Shown: piece after piece, positions 43,260-55,200 of the stretch
Numbering within the stretch: the first letter of the stretch is position 1
How the letters are laid out: every line of letters starts with the position of its first letter
Assembly: GCA_947396885.1 (NCBI GenBank)
Contig: OX377205.1
Span: 76,976,969 to 77,040,968 of the forward strand
Source: Heligmosomoides polygyrus polygyrus
Taxonomy: Eukaryota > Nematoda > Chromadorea > Rhabditida > Heligmosomidae
Reading direction: 5' to 3'
DNA: 64,000 bases
The notes under the pieces: generated by a model
The model's input: the letters and a program-made list of their open reading frames with translations, nothing else
The model's database searches: none
What the model was told of the DNA's origin: nothing
Program-made: the position numbers and the translations under genes

Positions 43260-46200
43260 GTAAATTCGTCAGCGAAGAAAGGCCGAAAGAACCGAGCAAA
43301 ACGTCAGGAGAAGCCACCGTACAGCTACATCGCTCTGATCGCCATGGCCATTCAGGTTTCTATAATTTCGAACCTTAATCGCTGTGGGGAAAGCCTTAGG
43401 TTTCCAGTGATCTGACCCATGTGACAAGAAGGGTCTCTGGAGCAAACGCTGGTGAGAAGGAGAACAAAGATACAATGTAGGTGTAAAGGATACAGGACAA
43501 ACGACGGCATTTTTTCCCTCTGTATAATGTACCACGCGCTCTACTTCTACAGGATGTCGTGGAGGAAATTTGAAAACTAGACGTCATTCCCAGGCAAATG
43601 TGGTGCAAAGCCCTGAAAGGATGGAAGGCTTGGTTCTCGTAGCCGGGTCCCGGAACAAAAACCTCGATTCTCGAATATCGACAGCCGACGCTTCCATAAA
43701 GCGGTGCCCCAAACTGAAATATACTGCCCATAAGGCATACAATTTCGTAAAAAAAGCGCTTGCTCACTCAAATACCCACAAAAACTTTAGCTCCTGAGCA
43801 AGGAACTTTTTCGCTTACTTGAAAGCGCAGGAGAGAATCCTTGAATGTGTTAAATGAAGGAGCTACGCCGTACACTCATCCATTTTCCTTACTTTATTGG
43901 TGGTTATGTCGCTTACATGGGTTGAGTTGTGCATAATCATCTGACATCTTCACTAAATCTTCAATTCTTTTGGTGCCTCAGGTACGGTTAAAATTGGAAT
44001 AGTCACGATGTATGTCTATCCTATTTCCGTTATGTTGATGCTTATTGAGTTGGTGAAAATCGAAATTTCCAAACTTATCATTTCTCAGAAAATTTTCTCA
44101 ATTGACGCCAAAATATCCTGTTTCGCTCAGTCTCTCGCATACAAATGCAAGCTAACACATTTATTTTTTCAGTGGATTCACAGTAATAACAACTGAGGAA
44201 GGAGATTTGTTCTGAAGGTGAACGTGAAAATGTGGCAGAAAAAGTCAACAGTATAGCCAATATTTGTAGACTATTATTTATTAAGCCTTAGACTTCCGTA
44301 AGTAATTTTTGATAGATGTTTTGTCCTGTATTCGTCAAAAAAATTTTTTATGGTTAGAATGAAAGGTTGTCAACAACTGTACTGAACTATCCCGTCATCA
44401 ACTAATCGAGCCTCCAATCTCAGAATTATGTCCGCGACGCAACCCTATGCTTTACTACGTTGCGAACATATCAACCCCTTTTGTTGTTGCTAGGACTATT
44501 TTTTTTGCGGGACCATGGCCGAAAATTTTTGACAAAGTTTCTATTCGATTCCTTATTTTTGGAATTAAAAACGCGCACATGGAGCTGAGTTGGATGAAAT
44601 GCCGGTAAACCAAATACGCATTGAAATCACCTACACGACATCCTGATAAGGAAACGTTCCTAACTCCTGATGTGCTCTTGTGATGCTTTTTTGACAGAAT
44701 ATAGGGCCGTTTGAGCGGAGTCCAGAATCAGAGTTGACTTTTTCTGAACGTCGTTCTAAAGGCCTGAAAAAGAGGTGTGAAAATGTGCGCGCAACACTCA
44801 TCAACCCCTTTGACACCCCACGAGATGTGCCTCGGTGGCGCAACCGGTATGATTGCCGCCTCATAGAAGCACAGCACACCGGTGGACTTTGGAGTTCGGA
44901 TCCGCGTATCGCGAATATTTTTCGACATATTACTTTGTTGCTATTACGCTTTTTCATGATCGCAGGAGTCAATTTGAGACCGTCATTGCTTACAACGAAC
45001 CAAGGCTCTCTACCTGCGCCTTCATATGTGCTAGTTTTCGCGGGAAGCAACTTCGCTTGTGTATTTCTTCCGCTTGTTCAAGCGTAATGTTTGTCGTGTT
45101 TCATAGTTGTAAGCACTGATGGTCTAAAATTGACTCTTGTTATCGTGACAAAGCATAGTAACAACAATCTAACATGTGCAAAAGTACTGGCAGTACGCGG
45201 ATTCGAACTCAAAAAATAGCATCGCAAAAGCTCACCATGACTTGGACACCTTTCCTTGTGAGGAGCTAGAATGCGTGGCGCTTAACAAAAGAGATTGTGG
45301 AACGCTGACCTTTCTTCCTTACCCCTTATCCTTTTTGTAAAAGGCGAATAATTTGTACTAACAGCTTGCTAACTCCACCATCCAATATGTATGCACAATC
45401 GGTTCACTTTCCTCATAATTTTTCCTTCTTTTATTCAATGCATAAACATCTCGTCTCTGAAAACTTTTGGGAAACGGAGAAATAAGGGTAGTAATAGTGG
45501 GTGAAGCAGGATAAACTCATTTTGTCTGATAAACGTCGCAATGTACATGACTTTTGAACCTATTTCTTGAAAGAGCAGTTGTTTGTTTTTGTTCTCTTTT
45601 AGGCATTAAAAGATTTTCTCAGGATGTCTTCATAGCTTTTTTGCTGAAGAACGTCTGCAAGAGTAAAGGCGTTTTGTATTAATGGCAGCTGTAATTCACT
45701 ACAAAGCATTGAAATTGAATCAACAAAAATTGACATTTCGAAAATGACCTTCACACCGTGTGATGTTTAGAAAAGTTTAAACGTATTTGGTTGGCAATCA
45801 AGCCTTTTTGGTTGGTGCCACCTTTAAGGGCATTTGTAGTGAAGGACCCTTCGTTCAAGTTCCATTGAGCAGCACAAAAATCGTGATTTTCATGAATTTT
45901 TCCAGTTCTGTATCGGCAGCTGAATACCTCTCGGGTTTTCCTCCCATTGAACCATTCGTCATTCTGGCAAACGTAATCAGTTCGTGCTGTTCATGCCAAA
46001 ATTAAAATAGTAATTGAAGTGCAGCAAACGGTTATCGAACTTTGTTAGGCAGCAAAGTCTACACTTTCAATATTTTTCGAATCTTCGAAACTTCTAAAAA
46101 GTTTCGGCTTCACATAATCTGTTGGTCATTTTCCATAGACCCTTTTTCCAGAAACGACCTGATAAACGAGCTACACTGGCTGAAATCTACACATTCCTCC

Positions 46201-49200
46201 AAGAGCACTTTGACTTCTTCCGAGGTGAATACGTGGGCTGGCGGAACTCGATCCGGCACAATCTCTCGCTCAACGACTGCTTCGTCAAACTTCCGAAAGA
46301 GGCCGGAGAACGGTACGTGTAAGGTATTGACAAGAGCATAAAAATCTTTCCATGATGTTGCTGCTTCCCCACTCCGAAGATTCTAGGTTTTCAGATTAAA
46401 TTGTACACTTGCTAGAAAATTCAAAATAAATCTTTGGCTTAAGGAAATGTAGAAGTTCGATCAAAACTGGCTAAGTGTAATGTAACAATTTAGTAATTTA
46501 TTCTTTTAAATTTTATAATCAACCAGCCCCAAATAAGCGAATACAGTGTTTCAGTCGTCATAATAGTTAGTGTATATTTTTGTAGTGCGGCAAAGTATCA
46601 ATTTTTGAATTAACTGCAAGAAGGTAATTGTCTAGCTCGTCGCGCTTTTCATAATACTGATGGTGTAAGGACCACTGAGTTGTAATTATTATATGTACCT
46701 ATGAGGTGGAGATGCATTCGTTTCCTACATTTGTTTTGTGTTTTTAAAACAAAGTATTTCGATATTGTAAGAGAGTGTCTGGTGAAATCTGGAAGACGAC
46801 AATTTTAACTTGAAAAATGCTTAGTTTGATTTTAAAAAAGTTCAGTTCGACGTGGAAACGGTATAGCTGCTGTATGGATGTGCAAAACTCCTGAGCTCAA
46901 GCTGTCCTACTAACAAAAAAGGAGCTGTGGAGCTAATCATAAGATTGTTATCCACACTTTATTCGGCCGATTTTTCGACGTAGCCGCCTTCTTCAGAGCC
47001 TGGATAAGTCAAGCGAAGTTTGAAAGGCTACTCGTCCAAGAACTATTTCAAGTTACGGGATACCGCCTGACTAAGTATGTAGTCAAAGGAACGATTAGCA
47101 GATTTTTGAGGGGGAGAAGGGCTTTGGAGGACTTTTCTAATTGCGTCACCAGAGAAGTGTGGTTTCATTGGTAGAGGAAGACCCGAAACAAGACTAAGTA
47201 GTTCTTTGGTTATCCTACATAATATTCCTTCAGCTGTTACTAGTCTGCAGGATTAAGAATCAACTTGGAACTCCCGCCTTAGCTCACGGAGATCTTGTCG
47301 TTTTTCCGTGCTTGCTAAAAGGCAGCCAATATGAGATGGCAAGGTCAAAGACAGAGTGGAAGCTTTAATAATGAATCGAAGCACAGTTCATGGTCAGAAA
47401 ACGACGGAAACTGTAAGATTTGCCTTCGATGGTCGCAGTCTTGTGAAGCAGCTTGGATACTGGAAAGGCCTGTTCTAGTGTGCTTGTGACAGTCTTGATT
47501 ATTACCACTTAATTCATGCGTAATTATTCTCAAAACGCTTTACCAGTGAGAAAAGATTGCAGATAAAATTGCAAAGAACTCATCCTTAAACAGCCGCCCT
47601 CACCTCGCGCATTAGGGTGACGGCTCTATTAATAATAATTGCTATCATAGAATCATTAACTCACTTCAACTCCTACTACTGGAGGACACATCATCAATCT
47701 TCAGACCATCAGATTGACTTGGTTGAGCGTCTATGGGTCGGATTCTTGTTTGGTTTCGAAAACGAACTAAAGTGTGAATAGAAGTTTCCATCGTAGAGTT
47801 TCCATCGTGGATTGCAAGGCGTAGTCGCAACCGGATTTTTTCCATCACTCCTCAAGAGGAACAATACTCGTTAACAAACGTATGCTGCCAAGTTGAAAAA
47901 TGAAAAGTGAAAAAACTTGAACACGAAAAGGTCCAGTCACTAAATTTTCAATAAAGTAACTTTAAATAAGTTTAAATTAACTCACGTTGCATTTCTGGTA
48001 AAGGTAGGTAAATACACGTTTCAGATTGAAAACGCTCACCCTATTCTGAGTTGTGGTTTCTTGAACATAAGCTGTGAAAATTGGTAGGACTTCCCCAACA
48101 AGGTAATAAACATCGAGGAAAGCTTTGAATTTTGTCAGCCTTCTTGAACGTGAAAGCACATCCGGGGGTGAAGAAATTGAGAACCTTGGGAGTCTTGTTT
48201 CATCTGGAAAGCCCTTTCGCACGTTCACCGCCGCTGTACAGCAATATGTATTACCATTATCAGAAAACAAGATGTCTGTCATGTGGAGCAAGTTTTGCTC
48301 CGTCCTGCTTCTAATAAACTCTGAACTCAATTCGTTGATAAAAATGGTATTTTTCAAACCTTTCAGTACTGATGGCATATCTATTTTTAATTTTCAGAGG
48401 TCGCAAAGGCCACAAGTGGACGATTTCGGACAACTGCGAGTTCCTCCTGGAAGAAGGCGCATTTCGACGGCGCCCGCGAGGTTACAAGGCCAGAAAGCGT
48501 CCGATGTACGGGCAGTTCACACAGGTAAGGCATGCTTTGCCTTTTCTTCTCAATGTTATTATCCATTAAGAAAGACGAAAATCCTAAACAAACTTCGAAG
48601 TTGCTATGTTGAGGAGTTTATATGTCAGGCAGTGGGCAACAACCGTCAGGTCTCATATCCTACAATAAAACAAAATTTCTTACAATAAAGGAACAGCTTC
48701 GAAAAAATTAGTTTCAAAAGATCTACAGTCTAGAAAAAGCAGCTTTGCAGGTGAAGCTTCAAATTGAAACCGTGCTTCAGTCATCCATTTTCACCTTCAG
48801 ATGCACAGAAAATAGCGTTTCTAAAGTTACCAAGCAATGCTCAGTATGCAGCTCTGTTGGGAACCTTTTCCTTATCTCAGCCTCACTTTTGCCTCCGACA
48901 CTCTTATCGGTGCGTCCAGCTCTTCTGTTGCCAATTAGGCACTTGATTAAGTTCACATATGGCACGGTGGCCTTATCGCGACCAGACGCCTTCCATTGAG
49001 TAGTGCAAGCAGCCACATGTGCTTCTCGACCGCACTCTTTGTACGATGGTGTCCTGTGGAATTCCACGGTGCTAGGGCAATCTGCACGTCGATCTGGGCT
49101 GGTGCTGTCGACAGAGAATCATCAGAGTTACTTTAAATGCAAGAATCTACGTCTGCAGTTCACTCGGAGATACAGCATTTCCCTTTTAAATGTCCAGTGT

Positions 49201-52200
49201 TTCTGAATCCTGGAGCAACTGTCCTTTTTAGCAACTGCAACTGTCCGCCGTTTATGCACAGGGTGAGTCTTAATAACTAGTGGTAACTCATTTGAGACTT
49301 CTTATAATTACGATGCGGTGTTCTTGTTATAGGCAATACCTATTTTTATAAGCGCTCTACTGGCTAGTTGTCTAAAGAAGAAGCGAGCGGAGGGTCCATA
49401 AATGAGCTTAAACGCAATAGATAAGACATAGCTGGATCCGAGAACCCTGACAGACATCAATAGAACGGAAAAAAGGAGCCTTTAAAAATACGATAGTAAG
49501 AATGGTTCGAATAAAAAAGGAAACAAAAGGAGAAAACGACAAGGAAAGGATGATAGTAGGCAGGATGACAAGAAAGATGATGGGACGATGAGGAGAAAGA
49601 ACGCGAAGAGAGACGCAGGTACACGTAAGACAAACTGGACAAGCATAAAAAAGGAGAATGTGTGGCTAAAGAGGCTCACGAGAAAGGAAACTTATAACCT
49701 TCTGAGATCACGGAACAATTACCGAGCAGTGGAGCGATTGGAATGATCCAGTTGCAAAGAAAAGACTTAACTGTAAAGTGGTAATATTAACCAATTCTCT
49801 CAGGGAATAACTGTAAATCAAGGTAGACTTGTTCAGCTTCTTCGAGCTTTTGTAGAGACGTCTGTACTTCTTTGTAATCCCGTGACTGCTTCCATAGAGA
49901 TATCCAACGGCAGCTTCTGCTCCGGACATGAGCATCAGAACCACTCTGCCCGTCATAGATGTTTCCCTGTGGTTGTTAGCTTCCGCCCGAAAGGACGTCC
50001 TCTGCAATAGTCGATGGCCAATGTTAGCGCAGCAGAGATTAGTGACCGCTATTCGGCCACTCATTTATCGTCGCGGGATCAGCGGAATCACCGTGCCGGT
50101 CGGGTTACGGTAGTGCGCGATGGCGGCGCCGACAGGCGAAGTGTTTTATGCCGGCGCTCCCAGGGTGATCGGCGCTTTGTTCGGCTTGCAACCGAACCCA
50201 TCGTCCGTTTCGGCACCTCCGCACCTGATGCTGAAGCTCGACGAGCACGGCGAAAGTCGGCTGCGACAAAAACAACTCGAGGGGAGGCGTACAACCGTGT
50301 GACACTGCGAGCAGGCGTTTCCCTCCCGATGTCGAAAATTCGAATCACAAGTTTCGACAACCGAGAATTCACATACTTCTAAGCTGTGGGGTAGTTTCAC
50401 GACCTTTTTTAAGAGCAGAAAAACGAAAATGTCCTGTTGGTTTTATGCTAGTCATAAGAATGCGCCAGGCACTTGCTCAACACACAACGTTGTTTGCGTC
50501 ATTGGGATTGCAATTGCCATTCACATTACTCTTCCTTTTCATTAGTATTACTACTATGCTTACAAAAATTATTTCCATTTCTAGTTTTTGACCTACAGTA
50601 CTAGAACCTGTTATGGGGCTCTGATCGGGCTTCAAAGTTGATTTAAACAGTGATAACATTGAGGTTGGCATTCTGATTTGAGCGCCTGTGTCTCGAAAAC
50701 GGCCCTGATACCGATAGAGTGATAACATTTTTTGGGACATTAGGAGAGGTAAATCCGCACCGTTACAGCAAATCAGAGTTTTATCAGAGGCCGGATTCAT
50801 CAATGCGCATATACGCGGGTATGTGGGGTAAAGGAAGAAGATGTGCCCACGATGTGCCATTCATGATAAACCTCACTTTCTACACCATGGGTAGAGCAGT
50901 GGGTCGAGAAAACCCATCGATCTTCGTGGTTACATCCGCATACCCTCTACCATTTCGCGCCCCATTTACAAAAATGCGTTCAGCTGCTTCCTTTCTTGAA
51001 AATAAACCTAGCCTCCTGAAACTACGTACCCAAGAAATTTTACAAAATCGCAAAGAATAACCCGAAACCCCGAAAAATTTTTTTGATTAAATTGGCTAAT
51101 TTTTCTATAATTTTCCCAATCGTAGACAATTCTACGAATCTGGTCCCTCATTCCTACTCCTTCCCTCATTTGGACAAGTTATTGCAATTATTGGGTGCGG
51201 AATGCTAGAAGAACAACATTAACCAAGAAAGATGGAAAGAGACCTCTGTTTTTGCAACTGCAACGTCTGTCAGGTTCTTTCCCTCTATTCGTCTGAGAGT
51301 ACGAGTCGTGCCCTATACCCACTGCGGATGAGTGACAGTCTTACCCTCCGGCACTTTTACCCATATCTTCCGCTTTATGAAGTATGATGAATACTCACCC
51401 AGATAGCAGAAAACCTAAATCAACGCTTAAAGACAAAAGGAAACGCAAATTGGCAGCTACGCAATCTCCATGTCAAGTTATTTTAGAGCGTGGCACTTCT
51501 GCGAAACTTCTACGCTCTCGAGAAAAAGGATAATGAATAAGGGACTCGTTAATCACTGCTTTCTGGGATGCACCGCGCATTCTTCTTCTTCGTTTTTCCT
51601 TTCCAGACACGTTTAATACCAGACAATTCAACGTTCTCGAAGAAGTGGAGGGCCTGATTGGCCTGGACGAGAGGTCCTAACCCAGAGCCTGGAAATGGCT
51701 GCATGTACGCCCTCCTGCTGCGCTAATATACACCCGTTCTTTAGTTAAACAAGGAAAGTGACAAGGTATAGAGTGTTTCGATTGATAGTTATTGAAGAAG
51801 CCTCAGAATTCGGCGGTACTGGAAGCGGCATGGACGCTTCTTCCGTTTCATTGGTATCGAACTCCAAACGAAACGGCATTCAGGACTCTTGCGCTAAAGA
51901 AAAGCTCGACTCAATTTTCGAAAACGATTTGCGGATATTTTTAAACTTTACGAAGTGTACATTCTACTTGAATGCAGCCGCCTTGTGGCTGAATAATTAC
52001 AAATAACATTTTAAGAAAAAATATTTTACACTCTTTCTAGACATAAACGATCATTATGCAAACATCAAGTTCGACAAAAAGTGAGCATTGTGAAATCCTG
52101 TATGTCACTCAGCACTACGAGTTTACCTGAAACGTTTTGTCGGGAGGTGCATTGTAGCGCAGTCGGAAGAGGCGCCGACTGTGGACTGCTCCCTCATTTC

Positions 52201-55200
52201 GGACTTCCTGTTCATGCAAATCAAGCCCTCCATTCCTCCAAGCATGGCGAGTTTGTTTCGTGTTGGGAAAATGAATGAAGCTCTGTCTTGTTCATCGGCT
52301 GGCTGCCACAATTGTGTATAGGACAAATAGCCATTCAATTACTTTAGCTACATACCTCTCGTTGAAATGCGTGGCGCTTCGTGGCAGTCGATTATGGTCG
52401 TAGTTTATCATTTTTCACTTTAATTACTCTTTGAAATATACTTTTCAAAGCATGCTGACCGGAGTTGGTTTGAGACATTTAAGCAAGTGATCGTATTGCA
52501 ACGCACTCTCGTTTGAATATTGTTCCAACAATTACATAGGTCATCTACATACATGACACGTCAGGAGAGCTAAAGTGCTATGGACACGGAGTGTTGTTAA
52601 ATTTTCAACGTTTGCTTCATGAAGCTTAGGGGCCTTAATCAACACCCATAAAGACCGACGTACATTCAACATCACTGGGTAAGAACCCTCGATCCATGGT
52701 GAACAAGGCAACCGGACCCTCCTCCGTCTGGGCTGCCACCAGCCGATTGTCAAACTACACGAAATATTTAACAGTTTGAGACGACCTTCCTTAACACATG
52801 CAATACATCACTCTTTTCCTTATACTTGAGTCTTACAGTTCGAGTACCCTCAACCAATTCCTGAATATCCAATGGACAAAGCTATTATGGATCCAATGAC
52901 GGCAGGAACTTCAACCGGTTAGTTTTTTCTACTTCGAAAAAGAAACTTGTAATCAGTCATATCTACTATTTATATTTATTTAAGCCGTTTGTGGCAGAAT
53001 GTATCGTGAAGGTGCAAACCAAGAAAAAAGAAATGGTGTAAAATTAGAAGGTGTAGCAGCTGTGTTCAGTTGCAGGAGTCTTAAACCAGAGGTACACCAT
53101 TAAGCTTTTGATAAACCTACATATTTGGAAATTTTGATGAACACCTGAACTTACATATGTTGTGCCTCTTGCACGAATCACGTTTACAGTTACCTTCTGA
53201 AGCTACAGCCGCATGCTGTTTTCGTCTTCTTTGGGTTGTCATAGACAACAAGCGTTTCTGGCCTTTCTCTTCGGAAGTTTTCTTCGGGATGAAAATGCGT
53301 GGACCTAATGCGACGCAGCACATTTCTTTCTGTCGACTTCTAGATTTGTGTCTGGCTTCCTTGTTCCCGGAGAGACCCGTATTATCCAGTTCAAGAAGAA
53401 TAGCGTGACAATTAGGAGTAAGCCAAAAATCGATTAATAAAGGCAAACCGTCAAAAAGACGGAATACTTGACGACGGATGTGAATGAGCACGGATCTATT
53501 AAGATCGATGGTACTGAGCTCTCACGAGTGACATCCTTCAAGTATCTTGGGTCAACAGTCACGTCCGATGGCAGCTTAAAGATGGAGGTGAATGCGCGTG
53601 TGAGTGCAGCGTGGTCCAAATGGCGCTCGCTGACTGGGGTGCTTTGCGACAGGACAATACCTGAGCACCTCAAATCGAAGGTTTATAGAACAGTAGTCCG
53701 CCCAGTAGCGACGTACGGTGCTGAGTGCTGGCCCGTGACGAAGGAAGTTGAAAGCCGCCTCAGTGTAATGGAGACGAAGATGCTACGGTGGACGACTGGA
53801 GTTACGCGTTTGGACCGCGTTCGTAACGACACCATACGACAGAGGTTCGGTGTCGCCCCGATATCCGAGAAGCTACGCGAAGCTCGTCTTCGATGGTACG
53901 GCCACGTCCTTCGCGCTAACGACGACACCGTGTGTAAGATTGGCCTGAATCTTGTGGTCCCTGGAAAGCGGCCCAGAGGACGCCCGAAGCAACGTTGGCT
54001 AGATACGTTGCGCTTGGACTTAGAGATGGCTGGTGTACACCCTGATCAAGCATTTGATCGGGAGAATTGGCGTCACCACACCAGAAGAGCGGACCCCGCC
54101 ACCAAGCGGGACAGACGCTAATGAAAATGATGATGAAAGGCAAACCGTCAGTGTTTTAACACATTTGCTTGAGCCTGGAGCGGCTAGTAGAGAGGCTATA
54201 TGTTGTTACAGGATGTTTCGATGCGATCAAAACTCTTGTGCCAGGCGGGACTCGAACCCGCATCTTCTGCCTTCCGGGCAGCGATGTTCGCCTTACACCG
54301 CCGGCGCTGTTTGACCGCACGTAACATCCGCGATATCCGGGTCTGTCAGCACCCAAACGCGATACAGGGATGGGCAGGTCGCTGATATCAGCATGGAACC
54401 GGTTAAGCTGAAGGCCTTACTAGTAACAGTGTGTTAACACATTTGCTTGAGCCTGGAGCGGCTAGTAGAGAGGCTATATGTTGTTAAAAGATGTTTTGAT
54501 GCGATCAAAACTCTTACGCCAGGGGGGACTCGAACCCGCACCTTCTGCTTTTCGGGCAGCGATATTCGCCTTACACCACCTGGAGGATATCGAGGATGTT
54601 ACGTGCGGTCAAACAGCGCCGGTGGTGTAAGGCTAACATTGCTGCCCGGAAAGCAGAAGATGCGGATTCGAGTCCCGCCTGGCGCAAGAGTTTTGATCGC
54701 ATCGAAACATCCTGTAACAACATCAATGTTTTGTTTACTGTCCATCTGTTGCCCAATTTGTTTACTCCAGCCACAGCGATTCATGTTCTTAGCTGCTCTA
54801 TACATGGTAAAAGTGTTAACTGTGGATTCAGCATTCCAATTATTCAGTAACGCAGCTTGATAGTGTAATTGGGGAGGCTTCGGCTGTCGCTTGCACCTTG
54901 AGTCATGGGTTCTTGGCTCGACTCTCACCTTTGTCAAACAAAGCCTTTTATTTCTCCGGTGTCAGCGATTTCGTACTAGTCTTGACTGGGATGAATAGAA
55001 CGCTGACTTGTGCATCTGATCCACCTCAAGTCATTGTATAGGCCAACTACTCTTTCACATTGCTTCCACGATATACTGTAGAGGTAGAATGCTTGCGTAT
55101 CCAGCACTGAGATAGACTAATGCCGATCTTTATCCTTATCCTAGTATCGAAGCAATGCGTGTAGGAAGCAATTCCTTCGTGAGGTGCCGATTTTTGAGGC

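Noticed and set aside
46900..47530. Possible Penelope-like element (CTGAAGAAGGCGGCTACGTCG on the minus strand)
   Set aside because: The motif resembles sequence near Penelope-like element ends, but no RT or GIY-YIG coding segment could be read, so it is not listed.
49457..49679. Ser/Phe-rich minus-strand frames
   Set aside because: Shadow of the purine-rich tract in the forkhead intron.
50014..50382. 122-codon + frame and 94-codon - frame overlapping the 50120 candidate
   Set aside because: They are Arg-rich frames in CpG-rich DNA without an ATG context or motifs; the 50120 frame has better codon use.
54237..54307. A functional tRNA-Ser (GGA) gene
   Set aside because: The cloverleaf is good, but position 33 is not U, the anticodon stem has a mismatch, Ser tRNAs need a long variable arm, and related copies with shared flanks show a SINE.
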